In this document: positions 7,230-14,989 of the stretch, one piece after another
Layout of the letters: every line of letters begins with the position of its first letter
Numbering within the stretch: the stretch's first letter is position 1
The notes under the pieces: generated by a model
What the model was told of the DNA's origin: nothing
Databases searched by the model: none
Seen by the model: the letters and a program-made list of their open reading frames with translations, nothing else
Made by a program: the position numbers and the translations under genes
Assembly (NCBI GenBank): GCA_943331345.2
Contig: CALQLF020000024.1
Location: 1-37,436 of the forward strand
Source: Candidatus Planktophila lacus
GTDB lineage: Bacteria > Pseudomonadota > Gammaproteobacteria > Steroidobacterales > Steroidobacteraceae
Length of the DNA stretch: 37,436 bases
Reading direction: 5' to 3'

Positions 7230-8461
7230 TGCGCCGGGTGGTCGTCACGGGTATCGCCGGCATTTCTGGGCTAGGTGCGGATTGGCCCACGATCGAAGCC
7301 GGCTTGCGCGCTGGGCGTAACTGCGTGCGCGTCATGCCCGAGTGGGACCGCTACGAGGAAATGGGACCGCGATTGGCAGCACCCTTGCCAGCATTCGCGC
7401 CACCGGCCCACTGGACACGCAAGCAGCTGCGCAGCATGGGGCGGGTCTCGCAATTGGCTGTGTGGAGTGCCGAGCGTGCCCTCGCGGATGCCGGTCTGCT
7501 CGACGACCCGACACTACGCGACGGCAGTTTGGGTGTGGCTTGCGGGTCTTCTGTCGGCAGTACGGCGGACATCCGCGATTTCGCCGAGATGCTCACGACC
7601 GGCCAATCTTCCGGGCTGAATGCGAATTCGTACGTTCGTATGATGCCGCACACCACCGCTGCTAATATCGGCATCTTCCTCGGGCTTACGGGCCGCATCA
7701 TTCCCACGTCGAGCGCCTGCACTTCCGCAAGCCAGGCAATCGGGTACGCCTATGAGGCAATCCGTTTCGGTCGACAGGAGAAGATGTTGGCCGGTGGCGC
7801 CGAGGAGCTTTGCCCTAGTGAGGCGATGGCTTTCGACCTGCTATATGCCACCAGTCGGCGCAATAGCACCCCGAATCTTGTGCCCAGTCCTTACGACCGG
7901 GATCGCGATGGACTCGTAGTGGGCGAGGGCGCGGGTATGCTCTTGCTGGAATCATTGGATGGCGCGATGGCGCGTGGTGCTCGTATCTACGCGGAAGTGG
8001 CGGGTTTTGCTAGCAATTCAGACGGTACGCATGTCACCCGCCCCAGCGACATAACCATGGCGCGTGTCATGCGTTCTGCCATTGCGGATGCGGGTATCGA
8101 ACCTGCTGTGGTCGGTTACGTCAACGGCCACGGTACGGCGACCGAGCAAGGCGATATCGCCGAAACTCAGGCGACCCACGAGGTCTTCGGTTCCCGCATG
8201 CCTATCAGTTCGCAGAAGAGCTACTTGGGCCATACCCTCGGCGCCTGTGGTGCGCTGGAGGCCTGGATCTCCATAGAATGCATGCGGGCAGGCTGGTTTC
8301 CGCCCACCATCAATCTCGAAAACGTCGACCCGCGCTGTGGCGAGCTCGACTACCTCACTGGGGATGGTCGAGAAATCGACACCGACTATGTGATGAGCAA
8401 CAATTTCGCCTTCGGTGGCGTGAATACCTCACTGGTGTTCCGCCGCTGGAGTGGTTCGTAA
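7229..8461 (+). CDS. Beta-ketoacyl-ACP synthase (FabF/ApeR-like)
   Basis: 410 residues from the ATG at 7229, which overlaps the ketoreductase stop as TGATG. The GTG at 7223 is less attractive. The complete condensing triad is present: Cys164 in TSSACTSASQ, His301 in NGHGTAT and His335 in YLGHTLGA. It is therefore expected to be an active decarboxylating ketosynthase, either starting the polyene or extending it. A second active ketosynthase (12984) and a chain-length factor (14165) are in the cluster. Confidence 0.92.
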   Translation: MRRVVVTGIAGISGLGADWPTIEAGLRAGRNCVRVMPEWDRYEEMGPRLAAPLPAFAPPAHWTRKQLRSMGRVSQLAVWSAERALADAGLLDDPTLRDGSLGVACGSSVGSTADIRDFAEMLTTGQSSGLNANSYVRMMPHTTAANIGIFLGLTGRIIPTSSACTSASQAIGYAYEAIRFGRQEKMLAGGAEELCPSEAMAFDLLYATSRRNSTPNLVPSPYDRDRDGLVVGEGAGMLLLESLDGAMARGARIYAEVAGFASNSDGTHVTRPSDITMARVMRSAIADAGIEPAVVGYVNGHGTATEQGDIAETQATHEVFGSRMPISSQKSYLGHTLGACGALEAWISIECMRAGWFPPTINLENVDPRCGELDYLTGDGREIDTDYVMSNNFAFGGVNTSLVFRRWSGS

Positions 8462-8497
8462 GCTCTGCAGTTCTCAACCTTCAAGGGAGTGAAAGCC

Positions 8498-8920
8498 GTG
8501 TTTTTCAAAAAATTGCTCTTGTCGGCAGCGGTTGCGCTGTTGGTTATCGCTGCTCCTGCCGAAGCGGCGCGACGCTCGGTTCCCATCGTCGATATTCCGG
8601 TTGTTGCGGTGCCATGGCCGAACGGGCAAGCGGGCAGTCCAGATGCCGTGAAGGCGGCCATCCTTGCCGGTCTGGTCATGAAGAGCTGGACTGGGCAGGT
8701 GGTAGCCCCGGGCCTCATCCGTGGCACCTTGCTCATCCGTACGCACCGAGTCGAAGTCGATATCGCGTACACCGCCACCGAATACTCCATCAAGTATGCG
8801 GACAGCGACAACCTCGGCTACCGTGCTGATAAGCGCGAGATTCATCCGAAGTACAACGGCTGGGTCCGTCAGTTGCGGGAAACCATCGACGCGCAGTTCC
8901 TGCTGCGTTCGATGGGCTGA
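8498..8920 (+). CDS. Small secreted protein of unknown function
   Basis: 140 residues from the GTG at 8498, chosen because AAGGGAG (8483-8489) then sits 8 bases upstream; a GTG at 8489 overlaps this site. The N-terminus MFFKKLLLSAAVALLVIAAPAEA is a typical signal peptide. The mature part ends with a pattern (IAYTATEYSIKYADSDNL, then IHPKYNGWVRQL) that I recognise from small conserved periplasmic or lipoprotein-like proteins without known function. It lies between the ketosynthase and AMP-ligase genes, so an envelope role in pigment handling is plausible but unproven. Confidence 0.75.
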   Translation: MFFKKLLLSAAVALLVIAAPAEAARRSVPIVDIPVVAVPWPNGQAGSPDAVKAAILAGLVMKSWTGQVVAPGLIRGTLLIRTHRVEVDIAYTATEYSIKYADSDNLGYRADKREIHPKYNGWVRQLRETIDAQFLLRSMG

Positions 8921-8935
8921 GGCACGCGACAACCG

Positions 8936-10294
8936 ATGACGGTAGGGGATTTTTTTTCGCTGACGCGGCCTTCGCTTTTTTTGGTCAGCGGCGGTCATCG
9001 CTGGTCCGTTGAAGAGTATCTGGAGCGCGCCGCGCGGGTAGCGGCGCAGCTGGGCGCCAGCGCTGCCCCCGTGATTAATTTGTGCGAACAGCGGGCGGCT
9101 TTTCTGGTGGCCTACATGGCCGCGCTCTTGTCCGCGCGCACCACTTTGCTGCCTTCATCGCGCGCGGCCGAGGCCGTCGCTGCGGTTGCCGCTGAATATC
9201 CAGGCAGCGTCGTGGTCGACGACGCACTTGTGGCTGCGGCTACCGCGGACCGCGGAAGCGAACTTAGTGCCGCTCCTTTGGCCACGGAAGTCAACGCCGA
9301 TTTTGTAGCGATGATTGGCTTTACTTCCGGTAGCACAGGGGTGCCCACTAGGCACGCGAAGCGTTGGGGAACAGTGGCTGCAAGTACAGTCCACAACGCC
9401 GCGGCGCTACGCGCGGCCATTCCGCCTGAACTCAGTGGTAAGCAGCCCTGGGTTGTCGGGACAGTTCCGTCGCAGCACATGTATGGCATGGAACTGACGG
9501 TGCTTTTGCCGTTGCTGGACGGCATGGGAATTCATGCAGGCAGGCCGCTGTTACCCGAAGAAGTGGCCGCAGCGCTAGCGGAGGTACCTGAGCCCCGGGT
9601 GCTCGTTAGTACGCCAGCTCATCTGCGTGCCATCGTCGCCTCCGGAGTGGTCTTGCCGAAGACTGCGGTGGTGGCATGTGCTACGGCGCCGCTGGACGCA
9701 GAGCTTGCGGCACAGGTAGAGGCCGCCACGGGTGGCATACTCGTCGAAATGTTCGGGTCCACCGAAACCTGCATTCTGGCGCATCGGCGTACTGCGCAGG
9801 AGCGCTGGTGGACGCCTTATACCGGTGTGGAGCTTCACCCCGAATCGGAACATACGCGGGTGTCTGCGCCCTGGTTTTTGCAGGACGAGCGGCTTCTCGA
9901 TCTGGTGGAGCGCGACGACCGCGGTCGGTTCAGCTTGCTCGGCCGCAGCGCCGATCTCGTGGACGTCGCTGGAAAGCGGGCATCGCTCGGTGACTTGAAC
10001 CAGCGGCTGTTACGCATTCCGGGTGTGGTGGATGGTGTCATCTTCCAGCCCCAGCAATCGCGCGGCTTGGTGCGTCGTCTGGCGGCGATGGTGGTCGCTC
10101 CTGGTCTAACCACCGAACAGCTCAGGGAGGCCTTGGCTCCCGCCATGGATCCCGTTTTCTTGCCGCGCCCGTTATTGCTGGTTCCTTCCCTGCCGCGCAC
10201 GGCCGCTGGCAAGTTGCCTCGTGCGACGCTGGAAGAGGCGCTGGCGGACTTGCTTTCAGCGGGGGCTGCCAAGCGCGGGGTTGCCGACGTCTGA
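8936..10294 (+). CDS. AMP-dependent acyl/aryl-ACP ligase (ApeH-like)
   Basis: 452 residues of the ANL superfamily. Visible motifs are the P-loop TSGSTG (130-135), the GSTE motif (274-277), the GRSADLVDVAGKRAS hinge region and the C-terminal catalytic Lys426 in LPRTAAGKLPR. It would adenylate the aromatic starter, here probably a hydroxybenzoate made by the neighbouring chorismatase, and load it on an ACP. The P-loop lacks the usual Pro-Lys ending (it reads GVPTRHAK). It is the last gene of the first plus-strand arm and ends 14 bases before the convergent chorismatase stop. Confidence 0.87.
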   Translation: MTVGDFFSLTRPSLFLVSGGHRWSVEEYLERAARVAAQLGASAAPVINLCEQRAAFLVAYMAALLSARTTLLPSSRAAEAVAAVAAEYPGSVVVDDALVAAATADRGSELSAAPLATEVNADFVAMIGFTSGSTGVPTRHAKRWGTVAASTVHNAAALRAAIPPELSGKQPWVVGTVPSQHMYGMELTVLLPLLDGMGIHAGRPLLPEEVAAALAEVPEPRVLVSTPAHLRAIVASGVVLPKTAVVACATAPLDAELAAQVEAATGGILVEMFGSTETCILAHRRTAQERWWTPYTGVELHPESEHTRVSAPWFLQDERLLDLVERDDRGRFSLLGRSADLVDVAGKRASLGDLNQRLLRIPGVVDGVIFQPQQSRGLVRRLAAMVVAPGLTTEQLREALAPAMDPVFLPRPLLLVPSLPRTAAGKLPRATLEEALADLLSAGAAKRGVADV

Positions 10295-10308
10295 CGGTGT
10301 CTCGCGAA

Positions 10309-11283
10309 TCAGGCAGCGGTGCCCGGTTGGCAAACTGCTTCCAACTCCAGCAACAAGTCCGCGCGGCAGATATCCGCCAATAGAAAGCAGGCTTCCGCCG
10401 GGTTCGTGCCGCGCTGTTGCAGAACCGTTGCCACCAGTGGAACGTCCTGCAAACGTCTGACGTAGGCTTTGTAACCGCGCAATGCTGGCGCGGCGACTCC
10501 CGAGGCGGCGGCCACTACGGTCATGTTCTCCAGAGATTCTTCCAATTGCGCCAGCGTGTTGCCGGGGTGGATGCTGCGATGCCCCACGATGCTCGCGGTA
10601 CCCGAGATGAGTAGATGCTCGCCAACGCGCATTGCTCTGGAGAAGCTGGGCGAAGCGGGGCCGTATTCCCTCGGGTAGGCGAACGCGCTCATCTGACGGG
10701 GATTCTCTACGCCTAAACCGGGTTCCCGGCCGGCGAGCCAGATTACCTGGATAATGCGCTCGCCGTCGCGACGACCTAACGCGCTCCCCGCCGGAAATGT
10801 GGCGAACTTGCCGACCAGCACATCGGCGCGGCCTTGGCAGAACTCCCGATAGCGTTCCCTGTCATCGTCGCCATCGTTGATGGCGTCCAGAAAATTCCAG
10901 ATGCGCCATGGATGTTTGAAGGGGCTGCTGGCTGAAAACTCGAGAAGACGGGAGTAAGCCGCTGCCGCAGCCACCCGCAACGACGCGTGGTCACTCTCCC
11001 GCACCTCGATGATGCCGAAGAAGTGCGCGGCGCTGGCGGAAAAGCGGACGCCGTTTTCGTTGCCGTGCGTTACCGGTCCATGGGTGTGCCAAGCTTCTAC
11101 GCGCGCCGTGCCGGCAGCGACCGCTAGCGGCACTGCCGCCAGATGCAGCTGACCGCGACACTCTTCGCGGGCTTCGGTGCCATAAACGATGGCACCTAGC
11201 AGATTGTCTGGCAGTTCATCGACCCCCGCGTGCAGGCGCAGTGATGGTGCTGACATCATGGGTCGGATAGCGGAAGGCTTCAC
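10309..11283 (-). CDS. xanB2: Chorismatase (XanB2/FkbO/Hyg5 family), 3-hydroxybenzoate/4-hydroxybenzoate forming
   Basis: 324 residues from a GTG that overlaps the flavoprotein stop (GTGA, 11280-11283). Family features: VRFSASAAHFFGIIE, the WRIWNFLDAIN block, the YREFC segment, YPREYGPASPSFSRA, then LLISGTASIVGH and HPGN near the C-terminus. These match the chorismatase family once called pteridine-dependent dioxygenase-like. In Xanthomonas XanB2 cleaves chorismate to 3-HBA, the xanthomonadin precursor, and to 4-HBA, a ubiquinone precursor. The cytosolic product would be the aryl starter for the polyene. Product ratio cannot be deduced by eye. Confidence 0.86.
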   Translation of the reverse strand: MKPSAIRPMMSAPSLRLHAGVDELPDNLLGAIVYGTEAREECRGQLHLAAVPLAVAAGTARVEAWHTHGPVTHGNENGVRFSASAAHFFGIIEVRESDHASLRVAAAAAYSRLLEFSASSPFKHPWRIWNFLDAINDGDDDRERYREFCQGRADVLVGKFATFPAGSALGRRDGERIIQVIWLAGREPGLGVENPRQMSAFAYPREYGPASPSFSRAMRVGEHLLISGTASIVGHRSIHPGNTLAQLEESLENMTVVAAASGVAAPALRGYKAYVRRLQDVPLVATVLQQRGTNPAEACFLLADICRADLLLELEAVCQPGTAA

Positions 11284-12638
11284 TGCGCACCAGTCCCGTG
11301 TTGTCGACTGTCAAATGTCTGCAGGCTTCGGCCCCAACGGCTGACAAGGCCACGAACCGCCTGCAGCGGCGAGGCGATACAGGCCAGCAGGTAAATGCCC
11401 TGAAAAACCCGGAAGCGCCAGTGAATGCCGCCATCGCGGTGAAAATCTCCGGCGAGCAGGGAGATGAGTGCTTCCTCGAGGCGCCAGTCGTTGCGCGGGT
11501 TGGCGAAGAGGTTGCGCATGACCGGTGTGTTGAATCGCAGAATGAGCCACTCAATGTGCCGCTGCCCGGAGCTGCGGGCCTTGGCGTACGCACGCCAACG
11601 GATGGCGCGGTCCTGAGGGCGATCTAGCACGTGGTCCACTGCCTCCGCCGCTTCTACCGCCGACTGCAGTGCCAGATGGACGCCCGATGAAAACACGGGA
11701 TCCACGAAGCTGGCGGCATCTCCGACCATCAACCAACGTTCGCCAGTCACTTCCCGGCAGCGGTAAGAATAGTTGCCTGTGGCCCGCAATGGGCCGACGA
11801 CGGCGGCATTTTCGAGCCGCGTGGAGAGTCCGGGCACTTCGCGCAGCGTTTGCCAAAGGAGCGCTGCGGAATCGCCCGAGCGATGGCGCAAGGTTTGTGG
11901 GCCGCAAACCAAGCCGATACTTGTGACATCCCCGGGCAAGGGGATGACCCAAATCCAGCCATCGGCAGTACGGTAGATGCTGATGTTGCCGGCGTCGTCA
12001 CCGCTGCGACGTTGGACGCCGGAAAAATGTGCGAAGAGTGCCGCGCTTTGGTGCGTAGCGTGGCGCCGCTTCAGGTGGAATTGCTTGCCGAGCAGCGTGT
12101 CGCGCCCGGTGGCGTCGATAAGGTAAGTCGATTCAATCCGGTAGCTCTGCCCCGTGGAGGCTTTTCCCACGGCGGTTATACCGTTAGCCGCCTCTGTCAT
12201 CGCGCTTACATTTAGGTTCTCGAAGCACTGTACGCCGTGAGTTGCGGCGTTCCGGAACAGCAGTTCGTCGAATTGGTCGCGCCGAACCTGCACGGCATGG
12301 GGCCAAGTGGGGTTCAAGGAACGGGTGAACCGAAAGACGCGATAGCCGGCGCTGTTTGTGGACGGGAAATCGGCACCCGTTTTTCTGACACCGATGCCGA
12401 GTACTTTGTCCAGTACACCCAGCTTGGCCAAGATGGGCATCGACATGGGCAATAACGATTCGCCGATATGGAAGCGCGGATGCTGGTCTTTTTCCACCAG
12501 CACCACTTTCCGGCCACGGGTGGCCAACAAAGTGGCAGCAGCGCTTCCTGCCGGACCACCGCCGACCACGAGCACGTCCGCAGCAATAGCCACTTCCGGC
12601 ATGCTTCCTGCGGCGGCGGGGGCGGTGGCTTGGGGCAT
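11280..12638 (-). CDS. FAD-dependent halogenase-like oxidoreductase (WxWxIP motif)
   Basis: 452 residues from the ATG at 12638; an ATG at 12602 (440 residues) is also possible. VVGGGPAGSAAA (24-35) is the FAD dinucleotide site, FHIGESLLP (56-64) a halogenase-type block, WIWVIP (228-233) the WxWxIP signature of flavin-dependent halogenases, and GDAASFVDPVFSSGVHLA (306-323) the second FAD motif. Lys86 in RKTGADF is a candidate for the conserved catalytic lysine. The family resembles phenol/pyrrole halogenases more than tryptophan halogenases. Xanthomonadins are brominated aryl polyenes, so ring halogenation is the likely job; a monooxygenase or reductase is the alternative. It is coupled to the chorismatase by GTGA. 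Confidence 0.8.
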   Translation of the reverse strand: MPQATAPAAAGSMPEVAIAADVLVVGGGPAGSAAATLLATRGRKVVLVEKDQHPRFHIGESLLPMSMPILAKLGVLDKVLGIGVRKTGADFPSTNSAGYRVFRFTRSLNPTWPHAVQVRRDQFDELLFRNAATHGVQCFENLNVSAMTEAANGITAVGKASTGQSYRIESTYLIDATGRDTLLGKQFHLKRRHATHQSAALFAHFSGVQRRSGDDAGNISIYRTADGWIWVIPLPGDVTSIGLVCGPQTLRHRSGDSAALLWQTLREVPGLSTRLENAAVVGPLRATGNYSYRCREVTGERWLMVGDAASFVDPVFSSGVHLALQSAVEAAEAVDHVLDRPQDRAIRWRAYAKARSSGQRHIEWLILRFNTPVMRNLFANPRNDWRLEEALISLLAGDFHRDGGIHWRFRVFQGIYLLACIASPLQAVRGLVSRWGRSLQTFDSRQHGTGAQ

Positions 12639-12714
12639 GCGTCCTGCTTGTTTCGACAGATTATTCCATCGATTATACTGTCTGCGTAATGCTACGGAAA
12701 AGGCATAGAAAATC
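12639..12714. promoter_or_regulatory. Divergent promoter region between halogenase-like gene and ACP gene
   Basis: The 76 bases separate two divergent starts. GATTATACT (12671-12679) gives a -10-like TATACT on the plus strand and TATAAT (complement of 12672-12677) on the minus strand. On the plus strand TCGACA (12653-12658) is 15 bases upstream of TATACT, which is a short spacer. AAAGG upstream of the ACP start could serve as Shine-Dalgarno. These are AT-rich bases in a GC-rich region, but no experiment supports them. Confidence 0.45.
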
Positions 12715-12987
12715 ATGAGCCAGCCGCAATCGGCCGCCGAAGCCGAAATGGCCTCCCTAATCGTGGAAGCGCTGAATCTGGAAGGCGTCGAGCCGACGGA
12801 AATCGACCCGGCAGCACCTTTGTTCGGAAAAGGGCTCGGGCTCGATTCCATTGATGCTCTCGAACTTGCCTTGGAAATCTCCAAGCGTTACGGCGTGCAG
12901 ATGAAGTCGGATGACGAGAATAATCGCGAGATTTTCGCTTCTCTCGCTTCGCTGACGGCGCACGTCATGGCGACCCGCCCAGCGTGA
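12715..12987 (+). CDS. Acyl carrier protein (second ACP of the cluster)
   Basis: 90 residues with the phosphopantetheine site GLGLDSIDALELALEI, Ser45 being the attachment residue. The length and acidic composition fit a stand-alone ACP. The stop overlaps the GTG start of the ketosynthase (GTGA). It opens the second plus-strand arm and is the other substrate expected for the phosphopantetheinyl transferase at 2431-3114. Confidence 0.92.
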   Translation: MSQPQSAAEAEMASLIVEALNLEGVEPTEIDPAAPLFGKGLGLDSIDALELALEISKRYGVQMKSDDENNREIFASLASLTAHVMATRPA

Positions 12988-14168
12988 AGCCGCTCGCGGT
13001 TACCGCCTTCACTTCGACCACGGCTGCTGGGGCGGGAAATACCGCTCTTCAAGCCGCGCTGGAAGCTGGTGTCTCCGGTCTTCGCTACAACGACTTCACT
13101 ACCACGCCGCTAGATGGCCATATCGGGCGCGTGACTGAACTCGATTCCGTGGCATGGCCCGAAGCGTTTGCTGAATACGACTGCCGCAATAATCGGCTGG
13201 CGTGGCTGGGGCTGCAACAAGATGGCTTTCTGGAAGCGGTGAACGCCGCGAGCACTCGTTACGGCGCCGCGCGTGTTGCCTTGGTCGTCGGTACCTCCAC
13301 GGCGAGCATCGGCGCCACGGAAGAGGCGTATTCGCGGCTGGAGCCAGAAGGCCTGTTTCCACTGGATTTGCGGCGCCCGGCAGTCCACACGCCGCATTCA
13401 CTTGGACATTTTCTGGCCGTTGCCTTAGGTCTGGGTGGGCCCTGCGTCACTGTCGCTACGGCTTGCTCGTCGAGCGCTAAGGTATTCGCACAAGCGGAGC
13501 GGCTAATTCGGCTGGGTATCGTCGATGCGGCGGTGGTGGCCGGTGTGGACACGCTTTGCGGCAGTGTGCTTTTCGGCTTCAATTCACTCGAACTGATTTC
13601 TCCCGAACCTTGCCGCCCGTTCGACACGGCGCGTTCCGGCATCAGCCTGGGTGAAGCGGCAGGCTATGCGCTGCTCGAACGTGAAGCGTCGGCAGACGCG
13701 TGGTTCGTGGGTCACGGAGAGTCCAGCGACGCTCACCACATGTCATCGCCGCACCCGGAAGGTCTCGGTGCCCGCATCGCGTTGGAAGCGGCGCTGGAGC
13801 GGGCGGGGCTGCCGCCGGCTGCGGTGGATTACATCAACCTTCACGGTACCGCCAGCGTCAAGAACGACGAGGTGGAGGCGGCCGTCATTTCGTCCATGTT
13901 CCTGGCCGATGTTGCGGTCAGTTCCACCAAAGGGTGGACCGGCCATACGCTGGGGGCCGCCGGAATCGTGGAGGCGGTGGTTTGTCTGCTGGCCCTGCGT
14001 CACGGGTTCCGGCCCGGGAACCTGCTGGCCCGCGAGTTGGACCCGCTCTGCGGCCCGCAGTGGAAGCTGACAGGGGAGGCGGCCCCCGTGCGTGTGGCTT
14101 TGACCGAGAGCTTCGGCTTTGGCGGGAACAACTGCGTGCTGTTGTTTTCCGCGGAGCGTACACAGTGA
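12984..14168 (+). CDS. Beta-ketoacyl-ACP synthase (ApeO-like)
   Basis: 394 residues from a GTG overlapping the ACP stop. The triad is complete: Cys161 in TACSSSAKVF, His287 in NLHGTAS and His321 in TGHTLGAAG. It should be an active elongating ketosynthase. The gene immediately downstream encodes a ketosynthase-like protein without the cysteine, the arrangement of a ketosynthase/chain-length-factor heterodimer known from type II aryl-polyene synthases (ApeO with ApeC). It overlaps that gene by GTGA. Confidence 0.92.
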   Translation: MKPLAVTAFTSTTAAGAGNTALQAALEAGVSGLRYNDFTTTPLDGHIGRVTELDSVAWPEAFAEYDCRNNRLAWLGLQQDGFLEAVNAASTRYGAARVALVVGTSTASIGATEEAYSRLEPEGLFPLDLRRPAVHTPHSLGHFLAVALGLGGPCVTVATACSSSAKVFAQAERLIRLGIVDAAVVAGVDTLCGSVLFGFNSLELISPEPCRPFDTARSGISLGEAAGYALLEREASADAWFVGHGESSDAHHMSSPHPEGLGARIALEAALERAGLPPAAVDYINLHGTASVKNDEVEAAVISSMFLADVAVSSTKGWTGHTLGAAGIVEAVVCLLALRHGFRPGNLLARELDPLCGPQWKLTGEAAPVRVALTESFGFGGNNCVLLFSAERTQ

Positions 14169-14989
14169 AAGGTACGCTTCAGGTATCTGTCTCGGGAGTT
14201 GGGTTCTGGTGTCCCCGCATGCCGGGGTGGCAGGTGGCCTGCGAGGTTCTGCGCGGCACTTCGCCCATGCCGGTGGCAGAGCAAGCGCGGCCCTCGCCGG
14301 TGCTGTTGGCGCCCACTGAACGACGGCGCGCGCCGGACACCGTCGCGGTAGCGTTGGAAGTGGCGAGCCGTGCCTGCGAGATGGCTGGGGTCTCGCCGCA
14401 GGATCTGCCGAGCGTGTTCAGTTCCACGCATGGCGATTTGCCCATCAATGACTACATGTGCGCCACTCTGGCGAGCACGCCGAAGCTGCTGTCTCCCACT
14501 AAATTCCACAATTCGGTTCACAACGCGGCTTCCGGTTATTGGACTATCGGGACCGGCAGTCATCAGCCATCGACGGCCTTGACCGCCTGGGCCGACAGCT
14601 TCGCTGCGGGTTTGCTGGAAGCGATGGTGCAGTGTCAGGCTGACAACACCCCGGTGTTGCTGGTTATCTACGATGTGGCTGCGAAGGGGCCTTTGGCTAC
14701 CGTGACGCCCAGTGCCGGGATGCTGGGCGGTGCGCTGGTTATCCGGCCGGGCCATGTGGCTGGGGCCGTGGCGCACTTGTCCTGCGCTGTTCAGGAAACC
14801 ACTATTTCCGGTGGGTCGAATGCTGCCTTGCCTGAGCCATGGGCGCCCGCGCTCGCGGGTATCCCCATCGCCTCTGCCGGCGCTTTGTTCGCTGGGTTGG
14901 CCTCGGCGGAGAGTCATCGCCTCGTGTGGCCAGTGGGACGTACTACGTCCCTCGTCGTTGAAGTCAATCCGCTGAACGGAGTTGCGTGA
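14165..14989 (+). CDS. Beta-ketoacyl synthase-like chain length factor (ApeC-like)
   Basis: 274 residues from a GTG overlapping the ketosynthase stop. The frame is open further upstream, but that part is antiparallel noise inside the ketosynthase gene. The protein matches the short ketosynthase-like family (Ketoacyl-synt_2), with KFHNSVHNAASGYWTIG at about 117-133. It lacks an active-site Cys and the C-terminal half of a normal ketosynthase. It is expected to pair with the ketosynthase encoded at 12984 and set chain length. The stop is directly followed by the next ATG. Confidence 0.85.
   Translation: MKGTLQVSVSGVGFWCPRMPGWQVACEVLRGTSPMPVAEQARPSPVLLAPTERRRAPDTVAVALEVASRACEMAGVSPQDLPSVFSSTHGDLPINDYMCATLASTPKLLSPTKFHNSVHNAASGYWTIGTGSHQPSTALTAWADSFAAGLLEAMVQCQADNTPVLLVIYDVAAKGPLATVTPSAGMLGGALVIRPGHVAGAVAHLSCAVQETTISGGSNAALPEPWAPALAGIPIASAGALFAGLASAESHRLVWPVGRTTSLVVEVNPLNGVA

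Noticed and set aside
13700-14164. Upstream in-frame extension of the chain-length factor
   Set aside because: It lies inside the ketosynthase gene in another frame and has no family match; the GTG at 14165 begins the conserved protein.
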